This document shows, in pieces, positions 35,651 to 45,432 of a DNA stretch of 64,000 nucleotides (position 1 is its first letter; each line of letters begins with the position of its first letter). The stretch is from Adiantum capillus-veneris (lineage: Eukaryota > Streptophyta > Polypodiopsida > Polypodiales > Pteridaceae): NCBI GenBank assembly GCA_014529385.2, contig CM043960.1, positions 72,555,910 to 72,619,909 on the forward strand, written 5' to 3'. Made by a program: the position numbers and the translations under genes. The notes beneath the pieces are model-generated. The model was not told where the DNA came from, did not search any database, and saw nothing but the letters and a program-made list of their open reading frames with translations.

Positions 35651-35904
35651 CTTGAAGCACTAAGACAAAATAGCTGCAATCTGCAAAAACCTGCAACTCC
35701 GCTGAACCTGCTATTGTGATACCTGTAACGCTTTCTACACTCAACGAGTGTCCACAATCAAGCGTACATACAACCACTGTACTTGTACAGTAAATATCTG
35801 TATACTACACTTTGGAGACCTGTTCAGAAACTTGCATCTGGTCGTGGATTGCGAACGAAGGGATTGTGATGCTCTTGCTCTCTTAGCCTCTCTTGCTTGC
35901 ACCA

Positions 35905-35917
35905 GGCTCTGATACCA
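35905..35917 (-). other. tRNA-iMet primer-binding site of copia C
   Basis: On the element strand TGGTATCAGAGCC directly follows the LTR end. This is the standard complement of the plant initiator tRNA-Met 3' end. Confidence 0.95.
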
Positions 35918-36240
35918 TGTAAAGAATGAGGATGCAAGAGAGCTACACAAGACAAGCACAAAGCACACAAGAGATGGAAAGCTTCTTCTTCTTCTTTACA
36001 GAAAAGAGAGTACAAAATGACTAAGTGCTAAAGCTGAAAAGTAGCACATATGTACATGCGGTCACTAAGTGTGAACTCGCTAGAAGCGTACTAGGTTGGA
36101 ACTATAAGTGTAGTCCAGCTATAGAATCACTGGCAGAGATCCTCCGTGTCGGTCACCTAATGCGCCAGTGAGTAAATGCCGTAAGCGGCCAAGACCCGTA
36201 GTGGATGCCAGCTCAAGGTGTAGAGCTCGACATCTCAACA
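35918..36240 (-). repeat. 5' LTR of copia C
   Basis: It starts TGTAAAG and ends TCAACA, a direct repeat of 31011-31328. It has a small extra CACATA compared with the other LTR. Confidence 0.95.
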
Positions 36241-37389
36241 TGCCCACAGTCAGTGTCTGACTTCAATTTCTTGCTTTAGACATCCTACATGTAGGATGTC
36301 TATTTCATCAGAATGGCTTCAAATTCAAAACACAGGCTCCCCTTGAGTTGCTGATCACTTTGGTATGCTCAAAATTAAGTTTGGAGTGTAAAATCACACA
36401 GAAGACATCCTATGCGTAGGATGTCTTTTTAGCCTGTTTGACCCCAGACTTGACCCACAGCTTCCCCTTGATGTCAGCAACCCTGTGGTATGCTTAGATT
36501 TTGGTTTGGATTTCAAAAGTCCCTAATTTTAGTTGTTCTTTCCTTTTTCAGTCAAAAGTGCTAAAGTCTGTTTTGAACCCAATTTTCTCACCCAAATGAG
36601 ATGAAACCCCTCTCAGTCACTCAATATATCATGCAAGTCATACTCATGCAGCCATCATATGGTTTTGGTCTTAAAATAATGCTTTGGCACAATTTGGATA
36701 GGATGTCTGGCAATTTCACTCTACCTGGCTTTATCCTGTCAAGATATGGTCAAATTTTCACTTTCCAATTGAAGATAGGGTAAACCCCACCTTCTGAATA
36801 CACCGGTCAACTCAAAATCCCAAAATTCCCACCAAATTAGCCTGTAGACATCCTACGCGTAGGATGTCTCCTGGCTTGAAATTAATTTTTTTTCTGACAG
36901 AAATGCTCCTGATGCTCTGCAGCACTATCAGAAACACTCACAGTAACTTTTGGACTTCACTTAGGCTTTCAAACACACTTTTGCATCTTTTACAAACTTG
37001 TGATGAATTTACCAAGCAAGTATACATGCATGAAGTGCTCTAGATCCTGAATCATGATTTCCTACTTACTCTATTCCTACTTATCGTGTGAAATGGTGAT
37101 AATGGTGTTTTGGTTTCTTTCTGGCCTCTCCGGACTCTCAAGCTCTGCTCTCACCGCTTCTACCACTCCAACTCCTACTCAAGAACTCAACTAATACCTA
37201 AAACTATCTTTGTCTACCTAAATCTACCTAAGTCGAAGGATCTAGGCCAGACACACGCTTCCTAGACTCCCTCTAAGACCTAGAGAGTCCTCCACCCTCT
37301 GATCCTATCTAAATGTAAAACGAGACTCTTGGCACGCCAAAAATCCGTATCCTTAAGGACTAGTTTTGGTCACCTACCTAAGGTTTTCG
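36241..37389. other. Leader of element B, outer part
   Basis: The 5' untranslated leader between the PBS and copia C has no coding motif. It contains palindromes 6-8. The open frame at 36601-36783 has no recognisable features. Confidence 0.6.
36279..36868. repeat. Palindrome copies 6-8 (element B leader)
   Basis: Copies lie at 36279-36300 (centre CTACATGTAG), 36414-36435 (CTATGCGTAG) and 36847-36868 (CTACGCGTAG). The first and last are 568 bp apart, twice 284 bp; the middle one is out of phase. CCCCTTGA(T/G) and TGGTATGCT blocks follow copies 6 and 7 at similar distances. Confidence 0.85.
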
Positions 37390-37407
37390 TCCCCTGCAGC
37401 GGCGCGA
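37390..37407 (-). other. Primer-binding site of element B, tRNA-Asp type
   Basis: The element strand reads TCGCGCCGCTGCAGGGGA right after the LTR. It resembles the TGGCGCCGTTGCCGGGGA site complementary to tRNA-Asp used by many plant gypsy elements, with several changes. Confidence 0.6.
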
Positions 37408-37408
37408 A

Positions 37409-38342
37409 TGTTGGGCGGATACGTCGCGATGGACGTCAGCACAGCGAGAACTCACCTAACAAGATTTTTCAGCTAAGGACAAAGCTCGACTCACAGGCGC
37501 ATGGAAGCAATCATAAGGTGTCAACCTACACTCGATCGCTCCTAACTAATTCCTACAGAGGTCTCTACCAATTGTCTAAGTCACAGCCTTCAAGAGGGCA
37601 TAAGAGGAAACTTCCTACAATGCTTTTTAGAGCCGAACACCCATCAAACAATCTCAAAACACCACAGAACTTGAAGAAGACCCTACTATCACCAATAGGT
37701 CACTATCCCTAAGGTCTATGAACCAAAACCCCAACCCAAAACACCCGGTGCAAAATCACGTAGGATGTTTGGCCGAAATTTGCAAGTCTTCGTTTCCAAA
37801 ATCTAAAGTGCCTAATGTGTAGCTCTACTCAATGTGAACGAGTGGATATGCTGTAATGCAAAATCGGACAACATATGCTCACCAAATCACCCGATGAAGC
37901 TCGTAGAAGGAGCTCGCAAAACCGGACCGTATGCGCGCAATGTAGGTATCGGCATGTAGCTCTCATCAGGGGCAACACGCTGCACTTCTCCGCACTCAAT
38001 TCCGACTACCGGTGCACACGTAGCGTCAAGATGAAGCTCACACTCTCTCGCGTACACAATACGCTCACTCACAGACTTCAAAACTTCTTTTTTTCAAAAT
38101 GACAAAAGGTTTTTCATTAAGGTCAAAAAGTGGTATATATACCTTACAATTCTCAAACCCTAAAGTTCCAAATCAACCATCTACTCAATCTAACTGTCAA
38201 AACTGGGATACAATCTGGAAACTTCTGTAAGCCCCAATATTTACAAGGTGAAATGTCGAGTTTTCTCAATAAATGAATAATTACAAAAAAATGATAATCT
38301 GCCGAGAAGTCAGTTTTCGTAGGGTGTGTCCAGCTTCTAACA
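37409..38342 (-). repeat. 5' LTR of element B
   Basis: TGTTGGGCGG...TTCTAACA, a near-identical direct repeat of 10975-11906. The element A reading frame resumes in the bases after it. Confidence 0.95.
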
Positions 38343-39066
38343 AAAAGGTGAAGCTTTGGATCTCAGGGGATGTCGTAGGTTTATGGTAAATCACATAAGT
38401 GATTGTGATAAAATTTTGTCTAGGTTGGAAGAAGTGAATCTTAGTTTGTCAAGGAAAAAGTCTATGTTTGGGGTCAATGAAGTGCTCATTGTGGGGCACA
38501 TGTGCAAGCCATATGGTAGGAAACCTTGTCCAACAAAGGTAGATGCCATCCAAAGAATGAAAGAAACGTGCACTAGCATCACTGAGGTTAGAAGGTTTCT
38601 GGGAGCATGTGTCTTTTATGTTATTTGGATTCCACATTATACACATGTAGGTGATCCTCTTTATCAATTGCTTAGAAAGAATCAAAAGTTTAAATGGACA
38701 GAAGCACATGCAAAAGCCATGAAAAAACTAAAGGAGTTACTCCAGTCAACACACCAACTTTGAGAAAGGTAGACTATGAGTGTCAAAGGCCACCAGTACT
38801 TATTATAGTAGACATCAGTCCTACAAGGATTGAATGGGCAATAGGGCAAGATGATGAAGAAGGACACAGGTATGTGGTGAGATTTGGAGCAAAGTTACTA
38901 AGTGCTTGCCAAAGAAACTATCCACAGATAAAGAAAGAGTTATGGGGTATGGTTACAGCCTTGAAAAATGGGAAAGAGTACCTAATTGGTGCATGTGTGG
39001 TTGTAGAAACAGATTGTCTACCACTTCTTGGGATGATTACAAGCTGCTCAATGCTATACATTGCTA
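38343..39066 (+). pseudogene. RT C-terminal half and RNase H of element A
   Basis: This continues the RT cut at 10974. The plus strand reads GCRRFMVNHISDCDKILSRL (38370), VGHMCKPYGRKPCPTKVDAI, then ITEVRRFLGACVFYVIWIPH and LYQLLRKNQKFKWTEAH. After a frameshift near 38755, RNase H follows: PVLIIVDISPTRIEWAIGQ (first Asp), YPQIKKELWGMV (Glu) and VVETDCLPLLGM (Asp). It ends mid-domain at 39066, where the TGTGTG terminus of element D's LTR begins. The remaining RNase H and integrase are not in the window. Confidence 0.85.
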
Positions 39067-39298
39067 TGTGTGCTCGTCTGTCACACGTGTCAATGCAAGG
39101 GACTTGCCGATACACTGTGTGCGAGCCACAAATGGATCCAAGCACACAACTAGACTAATCTAGCAAGCTCAAGAGATCAAGGGTGTGTCACTCACCGCCC
39201 TACGCTCGCCTTTGTGGAGGATTCCTTGCAGCAAAGAAGAAGGAGCCGCTGTTGCGCCGCATTCAACTGCTTCGCCGCCGCTGTGCTGTCGTCGCAAT

Positions 39299-39366
<68 letters not shown>

Positions 39367-40978
39367 GCATACACACACACACATAAGGAGATGAAGAAGA
39401 AGAAGATGGAGATGGAGCAAGAACACTCTTCAATTGCACAAATGAGAGAATGCATGATTTTTAGGTTTAGGTGACTTTTATATGAGCTCGCCCCATTCCC
39501 ACCTGGGTGCCCATACTTAGCCAACTAACCCTTGAATGTTCCTGTTAGAGTGCACCTCTCATCGGCGATCACTCTTACCCTTTTCCTATTGGACTGAAAA
39601 TTCCGGCCCATGACTACTAGAAGTGGACGCCAGTGGTTAACATGTCCCCCTTCCTGATGTAGATTCCATCCTCGGAATATAACAGTGCAGCATCGAGATC
39701 CACGGTAGAATTACCTGTGTCATAAGAAAACCAAAATTGTAAAATCTCAAAGGCATCATGTACAGGTGCGCAATAAGTGAGATGCATACATGATATTTTA
39801 GGAAATGCAAAAACAAATTCATGAATTGTAACGTTGCCAACTAGAACAAGCGTAGTACCTGAATAAAATGCAATTGAGTTAGGGTTTATTAGGTCAACTC
39901 TAAGATAAGTACACAAGAACTAGGGCTAAAGTAAGTATTAGATTGACCAACGTTAATTAAAAAATGTCGACTAAAGAGTAGTTAACCTTAGGAATGCTCG
40001 TCGGGGTCTAAGGACTAGTGGTCTTATCACTTATACCACTTAAGTGTGATCCACATAAAATACAAGGAAGTTTGTGCTATTTGCTTGCTTTTTCTTTTCT
40101 TTTTCTCTCTTTTTTTTTCTTTGTTTTCTTTTTTGTTGTTGTCATAGTTGCTATAAGTAGCTGGGGGACTCCAGGTCTCAAATACCAGCAGCTAGGAGAC
40201 TCAAGGTCTCAAATACCAGCTTGAGCATAAACTAGCCTGGAGACTCGAGGTCTCAAATACCAGCTTAACACATGGGCTTCCATAACACAAGTCACAATTA
40301 GATGGAATAAACTAGAGAGAACTATATCCTCATAGCCTAAAACATTACTAAAGTTACTACAATTAATAGACTATTTAGGAATTAAAGTCATCAATTAAGT
40401 GGCTTAGTTTAGCTTAAGGTCCTGATACCTACTTAAAGTCAACTAATAGACCAAACTCAAAGAGAAATTTGAAAAAATTGTAGCATCTAAATTGGCAATG
40501 TCACAACTTCATAAATTTTATGCATTTTAGAATTCAAATGACAAGATGCAAATATGTAAATGTGGAAGCATAGATAAAATAAATTAGTACACCTGATATA
40601 ATGGAGAACATCCATTGTAATATGTGTAAATATCCATTGTTGTTGTATTTCAAAGACATCCTTATGTAGTTACAAACTGCACAATAGTCACCACCAAACA
40701 TCCACCTTCCAGAGGCACATCAGTGGAAAAAGATACCAACACTTACTAACACAATTAAAAAACATAAGGAACCCTAACGTAATTATTTGAACTCCCCTTA
40801 GTGAGTGAAGGGAATAGGATATTGTAGAGATTATGAGGAACCCTTAGGCTAAACCCCTATCCTCGTCGTCGAGAAAAACAAAGTCATCCTCCATGAGACC
40901 ATATGTGCCATCCCTGTAATCATGTAAATCTTCTTCATCATCAGAGGCACCAATGTCACTAAGAAGGTCACTAGACAC
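39067..40978 (-). repeat. 3' LTR of element D, distal segment
   Basis: Positions 39067-39360 match 56410-56690 closely, starting TGTGTG and running through CTACGCTCGCCTT to the CT repeat. The rest has no counterpart in the window, because the 5' LTR is cut. A CT62 tract lies at 39300-39361 and a degenerate ~45-bp repeat ending in TCTCAAATACCAGC lies at 40160-40265. Short frames here show no recognisable motif. Confidence 0.75.
39300..39361. repeat. (CT)n microsatellite in D's 3' LTR
   Basis: About 62 bases of CT, then GCATGCATACACACACAC. It is the counterpart of the CT/CA repeat at 56647-56719 in the other LTR. Confidence 0.95.
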
Positions 40979-41922
40979 TGTGAGGAGTTTTTTGGAGCAA
41001 GGGATCGCGCATATGTACATACACATGCATGGTGCATCAAATAAGGAATTGCCCATTTTCCAGAGCCATGTGGTTACGTGGGGCCCACATGTGTACACGT
41101 AGGACAGCATGTACATAGTGCATCGATTTTCACCATCACCAGTACTAGTGTGTTTTTTCTATAATAATGAGGAGTTGGTAGTGCGTAAAAAATCTCGAGG
41201 AATCTATCTGTGGGCCAACGACATGAGGTAAGCAGGTGCGTCAAATGGCATCTAGTGACGTCAGGAGGTCGAATGGGATCAATATTTGCACATGGATGAG
41301 TAGGGATACAACGTGGGTGTTTTCTTGTGATAATTATGTAGAAAGTTCATCATGAGGACCATATTTTGGGGCCACTTCACGTGGTGGCGGGATGCATTAT
41401 ACAAAAAAGCTGAGTGCCAGGTGTGCGGATGATGCAAAAAGGTGACAACTATGCACTACGAGGCCACTTTTTGGCCTATTCGGGGTCCGTTTGAGGTCAA
41501 CTAAAATGCCAAGCGTGCCCAAGTGATAAAGCTAAGTGTGGGAACTGAAAAAATAGAGAGAAGACCAGAAAAAACATGGAGAGAAGAGGAGGAACAGTCG
41601 CACTATGTTTTTGCTGTTTTTGGAGCCTGTTTTGGCCATAAACTGCTCATCCGAGGTCGGATTTGAGCACTTTGACATTGTAGACAGGGGTTTTGGGCCG
41701 TCCCGTACGCGATGGCACTGTCCATTTTGCCAAATTCCTCATTGTTTTTTTTTCTAATTTGGTTGTGTAAGTTTCTCTTGTGATGCGAAGCTTCTGCTCC
41801 AATTTGTAATTGTATCTGGTATATTTTACCCGTATTGTGTGAGCTATTTGCCCCATTGGTGTTGGCCCAAGCTCAATTGTATCTAAACGTCAAAAATTCT
41901 CCTCTTTTGAGCTGAGTTTTTT

Positions 41923-41963
<41 letters not shown>

Positions 41964-42138
41964 TATGTGGAGTGGGTAAATGGGTAGTCTCTCTCCTCTC
42001 AATCCATAGGTGTGTTCCCTGTCTCAGCCAGGTGGGTTGTGTAAGCCGAGTGGTGCCCCATAGTGTATGTGTATATCATCCCAAGAGTCTGTGTTGGGTC
42101 ATTATAGAGGTGTTATGTGTGTTTCCATCCCGCTCACA
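40979..42138 (+). repeat. 5' LTR of element E
   Basis: It is a direct repeat of 48756-49902, with inverted termini TGTGAG/CTCACA. It contains a GT microsatellite at 41924-41962, longer than in the other LTR, and at 41634-41735 a module shared with copia F and LINE G. Confidence 0.95.
41924..41962. repeat. (GT)n microsatellite in E's 5' LTR
   Basis: About 39 bases of GT. The same site in the 3' LTR (49700-49722) is about 15 bases shorter, so it has changed length since insertion. Confidence 0.95.
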
Positions 42139-42144
42139 TTCTTT

Positions 42145-42160
42145 TGGCGCCCCCACGGAG
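42145..42160 (+). other. Primer-binding site of element E
   Basis: TGGCGCCCCCACGGAG begins six bases after the LTR end, the usual PBS place. The TGGCGCC start is common in plant gypsy elements. I cannot name the tRNA with confidence. Confidence 0.6.
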
Positions 42161-42211
42161 GATCTTCTTCGAGTACCTTCTGCTTCGAGCTTCAAGCTTC
42201 GAGATTAGGGA

Positions 42212-42314
42212 CTACAGGTTACAAGTTACAGGTTAGAGGTTACATATTACAGGTTACAAGTTATAGGTTATAGGTTATAGGTTACAGGTTACAGGGATAG
42301 GGACAGGTACAGGT
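42212..42314 (+). repeat. Tandem heptamer array (GGTTACA-type) in E's leader
   Basis: About a dozen variants of ACAGGTT, ATAGGTT and ACAAGTT follow each other in a leader region between PBS and gag. The unit differs from plant telomere repeats (TTTAGGG). A short relic, TTACAGGTTACAGG, also occurs in copia F's leader near 57847. Confidence 0.85.
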
Positions 42315-42881
42315 AGTTAGAGTACAGTGATATACTAGCAGTGGTGTCACCTGCAGTTGTTGTGGGTATGCATCATTTGGCGCCTGTTTGAGCGCATTGT
42401 CTACTGGATTGTATGTTACTTGTGGAAACTGCCATTGTATGCCTTTGTAGAGCCATATTTGGTTTTATCTGGCAATCCCAGTCATTTCTGAGACTTGGTC
42501 TGGAAGATAGTCATTTCTGAGACTTGACTATACGAGATTTGCATAAGCCTTCGTGTGAGGGTCGATAGCGTGAGGTTTTATTGAGCTGAGGGATTCTCAA
42601 ATGTGGAGATCTTTTCGGTGATACAGGTAGCTGGAGCACCCTTTTCGTGAACTCGCCATAGGCTATTACTAGTGATTCCTAATCGATGTTCGGGTTCTAT
42701 TGTTGGCAGTTTATGCATACATATACAGTCTAGATTTTGGGTTCTTACTGCTCTACTTCTGGGGAAACTCTGCCAAAATTTTTCCAAGTTGTGATGGTTG
42801 GTTTTTTGGTCTTTTGAGCCATTTATGTTGCTATGCTGCTGAAATTTTGGCAAAAGCAGAGGATAAGACGGGTGTGCTTTC

Positions 42882-43124
42882 TTGGGAGCTGCATGGTTGA
42901 CTTTAATGGATGATCAAAATGGCCCTCAATTCACTCCTTTTCATTTAACTCAAAGAATCCAGATAAATGTTCATGTGTCTAGGAGGATTTTTTTCCAGCA
43001 GTGCATAGTCTTTATGTTCGGGGCAAGAAGATTACGAGAGATACTGGAATGTCCTTTGCCTGTTGTAATTCCAATGATTAACTATGAAAACTCATTTGAT
43101 GTGCATGTGTTTATCCTTATCTAA
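42882..43124 (+). CDS. Short conserved leader ORF ahead of gag (element E)
   Basis: This intact 80-codon ORF ends 103 bp before the gag ATG. The central segment RIFFQQCIVFMFGARRLREI is followed by P..VIPMINYENSFDVHVFIL and a stop. It aligns over about 60 residues with the ORF at 6954-7154 in element A (shared FH..., IN, S.(R/K)I.FQQ.IVF.FG..RL.EIL, P.I.Y, FD, V.IL) and with the 54-codon ORF at 7210. The elements' pol genes are of different lineages, so this peptide is either old and retained or has moved between elements. I do not recognise the family; expression is unproved. Confidence 0.5.
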   Translation: MGAAWLTLMDDQNGPQFTPFHLTQRIQINVHVSRRIFFQQCIVFMFGARRLREILECPLPVVIPMINYENSFDVHVFILI

Positions 43125-43227
43125 AGTTGAGCTCCATTGAAGTTTCTGGGAATTGAGTCAGTCAAAAGTTTTGGGTTCTTGCACGTGTGTTCAAAGGGGT
43201 TCTCGAAGCATCGTAACTTGGGTAGCC

Positions 43228-44640
43228 ATGGCTTTCTCTTATCCGGATTTTCATGGAAGAAGTGATGAAGATGTAGAAGACTTTTTGGAAAAGATGGAGG
43301 TTGCCTGTATTAGCAACCAGATTCATGACCCGGCGCAGATGTTACGTCTTCTCCAAATTTGTTTGAAGAGTGATGCATGAGTTTGGTCCAAAGCATTTGA
43401 AGAGGAGTTGTGTGTGGCTGATCCACCAGTAAGATCAAGTTGGGACAATCTAAGGTATGGATTGGAAGTGGAGTTTGTGAAGATAGAAGATCCTGACAAA
43501 GTGTGGCAAGAAGTATAGGCTTTAGTGCAAAAGGAAGGTGAGCCAGTAGATGTGTATATACAAAAGTTTTCATTGGCATGGGAGCGAATGTGCAAGGCCT
43601 TAGCACCACAAGTACCCCCGCCTGACATGATGAAGAAGGACAGGTTCTTGGCTGGTCTTTGGGAGAATATACGTTGGAGAGTGGAGCTAAAGAAGCCTTG
43701 GACATATGAAGATGCACTAGAGGTAGCAAGGAACAAAGAGTGGAAGCTGAGGAAAATGAGCCAGTTAGGGATGGAGTCTTTGCCCATGAGGTCTGAGTTT
43801 CAACCTATGGACCCTTTACAAGGTCGCATGCCAGGGGTTCATCATGAACCAGTGATTTTTGTTACTCCTCAGGTTATGCCAGCAGTGGTCACTACAGCAG
43901 TGCAAGATGATGGGCTAAGGCAAGACATGAGGCAAGTGGTAGATTTGATGAAGAATCTCAGCCTAAAGATGCTAAGTCAAATGGGAAATAATCGAGGTCA
44001 AGGGAGGTTTGCAAATCAGCCAGGAGGTGAAGAAAGACCTAGGAATAGTGTTGGACAAATCAATGGTAGGTTTTGGAGGCAGACGCCCACATGTTATAAT
44101 TGTGGAGAGCTGGGACACATCAGCCCGCAATGTGATAAGCCACCAAGGATGGGGGGAGACATGTATCCATTGCCAAGACAGGTGCTAACTAGGTCAAATG
44201 ATTATGGCATCGAAATCAAAGGAGAAGAAGGAACCAGTGGTTTAACCCAAGAGGAAAAGGGAAAGACAAAAGTGATAAGTGTAGTCACCTTGGAGAAGGC
44301 ATCAAAGCTAGAGGATACATTAGTGATGCCTATTGGGAAGAGGACTACAGAGGACAAGGAAGGAAGAAGTGCCCCAGGTCCTAGTAAGAAGAAGGGAAAG
44401 AGTCATGAAGGCGAGGATGTCAAGGCCAAGAGGAAAAGAAGGGCTCGTTGCAAGTTTCATGTTTCAGATTTTCCACTAGGGGATGGGCAATTAAGCTATG
44501 ACTTGAAGGAGGATCTGACAAGCAGGAAGGCCGATGTTTCTTTTGGGCAGCTTATAGAGATGGTGCCTAAGCTAAAGCCACAGTGGAAGAGAATGGTTAA
44601 CCCAATGGAGAAAGAGCCAGAGAGAGGTTCAGTAAAGGTG
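43228..44640 (+). pseudogene. Gag of element E
   Basis: The ATG at 43228 starts MAFSYPDFHGRSDEDVEDFL, a Retrotrans_gag-type beginning. The same frame then has TGA at 43378-43380 and TAG at 43516-43518 before opening through to 44880. The knuckle CYNCGELGHISPQC (CX2CX4HX4C) lies at 44093-44134, with a Lys-rich linker (KKKGKSHEGEDVKAKRKRRA) after it. Both stops fit C-to-T changes of CGA and CAG. Gag forms the particle shell and binds RNA. Confidence 0.85.
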
Positions 44641-45110
44641 TTGGCAATGGACGAGCTGCCAGACATTTGTCCAATAGTAGATGTGTGGCATAAAAGAAAA
44701 CATTTGGGACAAGGTTATGTTGATGTTGAATCCCAAATATGTGTCATAACACACTCATGCATGGAGAAGATGGGTCTTACAGTGAGGTACTGGGGTGTCA
44801 GGCTTCCGGATCAGATTGGCAAACCATCAAAAAGTAAAATGTTTGGGTGTTGTAAAGAGCTTAGAAGTAGAGGCATATGATGCAAAGGCGGTGGTTGATT
44901 TTCATGTGATGCCAACGGGGTTGGGAGCATATCCTATTATACTGGGCAGACCATGGTTACGTGCAGTGGGAGATGTTCAAGATTGGAGACGTGGTATGAT
45001 TAGCCTCTATGGAAAGACAGGTGCCAAGAAGCTATATAATATGGACACAAGGAAAAAATTGGAGGAGCTTTATGAAGATGAGGATGAGTCTAGTGATGAA
45101 GACTAGTGTC
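44641..45110 (+). pseudogene. Protease-like region of element E
   Basis: GYVDVESQICVITHSCMEKM near 44716 stands where the retropepsin active site is expected, but the D-[ST]-G triad reads D-V-E. YPIILGRPWLRAVGDVQDW near 44930 is the conserved ILGRPW block. A frameshift lies near 44830. It is recognisable by the flanking pattern; a catalytic enzyme is unlikely. Confidence 0.65.
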
Positions 45111-45432
45111 TTATGAGGACAGTGATAGCACTACTAGCAGTGATGTGGATGCTGATGTTGCATTTCTTTTGATGGACAAAGAAATCCAGAGTTGGGTTTA
45201 GTTGCATTTTCAAATGAGGTTGAAGATGAAAGTGAAGGGCCTTATGAAGTGATTGAAGGGCTGATACAAAACAAGGTTGAATTGTCAAAGAAAGAAGCAG
45301 GAATTGATGACACGAATGATCAGTGGAGACCTCTCAGCTATGGAGAAGGAGATATATTTGCAAATGCTAGCTAGTTGTTTTGATTTTTTCATTACTTCAT
45401 ATTAAGAGATCAGAGGGATCAAGGGAGAAGAG
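45111..45432 (+). pseudogene. Protease-RT linker of element E
   Basis: The sequence is acidic (DEDESSDED just before, then EVEDESEGPYEVIE at about 45216), with stops. No domain is recognisable. It joins the protease-like block to RT. Confidence 0.45.

Larger units (their letters stand above)
31011..36240 (-). mobile_element. Ty1/copia element C, complete, inserted in element B
   Basis: LTRs of 318 and 323 bp (TGTAAAG...TCAACA) are flanked by the exact 5-bp duplication TGCCC (31006-31010 and 36241-36245). A tRNA-iMet PBS, a polypurine tract and one continuous gag-pol frame are present. LTRs differ by about nine substitutions and one short indel, roughly 97% identity by eye. It inserted in the leader of element B, between two palindrome copies. 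Confidence 0.97.
10975..38342 (-). mobile_element. Giant Ty3/gypsy element B (Tat/Ogre-like), with copia C inside
   Basis: LTRs of 932 and 934 bp (TGTTGG...CTAACA) bound 25.5 kb. Removing copia C leaves about 22 kb. On the minus strand the order is LTR, Asp-type PBS, leader with palindromic repeats, gag, protease, gap, RT, RNase H, integrase with two H2C2 regions, a second protease-like domain, palindrome array, an unrecognised ORF, a coiled-coil ORF, a final ORF, polypurine tract and LTR. RT resembles plant Tat-lineage elements (FAWSYKDLKGVDP). Size and extra ORFs recall Ogre-type elements. It entered element A's RT, flanked by GAAAG/AAAAG. Stops are common, mostly of C-to-T type. Confidence 0.85.
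6954..39066 (+). mobile_element. Ty3/gypsy element A, decayed and split by element B
   Basis: Gag, zinc knuckle, protease and the first RT motifs lie at 7727-10974. RT then stops at the LTR of element B and resumes at 38343, continuing into RNase H until 39066, where the LTR of element D cuts it again. Collapsing B's imperfect 5-bp flank duplication (GAAAG/AAAAG) brings the two RT parts together in a common frame at a KGC..EKG position typical of the family. Integrase and the 3' LTR must lie beyond the window. Many stops and frameshifts make it a pseudo-element. It is a family relative of H at 3360-5346, which lies in the opposite orientation. Confidence 0.8.

Noticed and set aside
39643-39655. 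Pyrimidine tract after GTTAACA, first taken as the end of D's LTR and its polypurine tract
   Set aside because: A better polypurine tract and LTR start are at 50418/50417, similar to those of element B. The 39067 LTR runs on into sequence cut by element E.
40844-41116. Acidic minus-strand ORF next to E's LTR, read as C-terminus of a split protein with 49903-50199
   Set aside because: Both parts lie inside D's 3' LTR, which is non-coding. The apparent frame continuity is probably chance.
42212-42314. Interstitial telomeric repeat
   Set aside because: The unit is GGTTACA/GGTTATA and not TTTAGGG, and lies in a retrotransposon leader.
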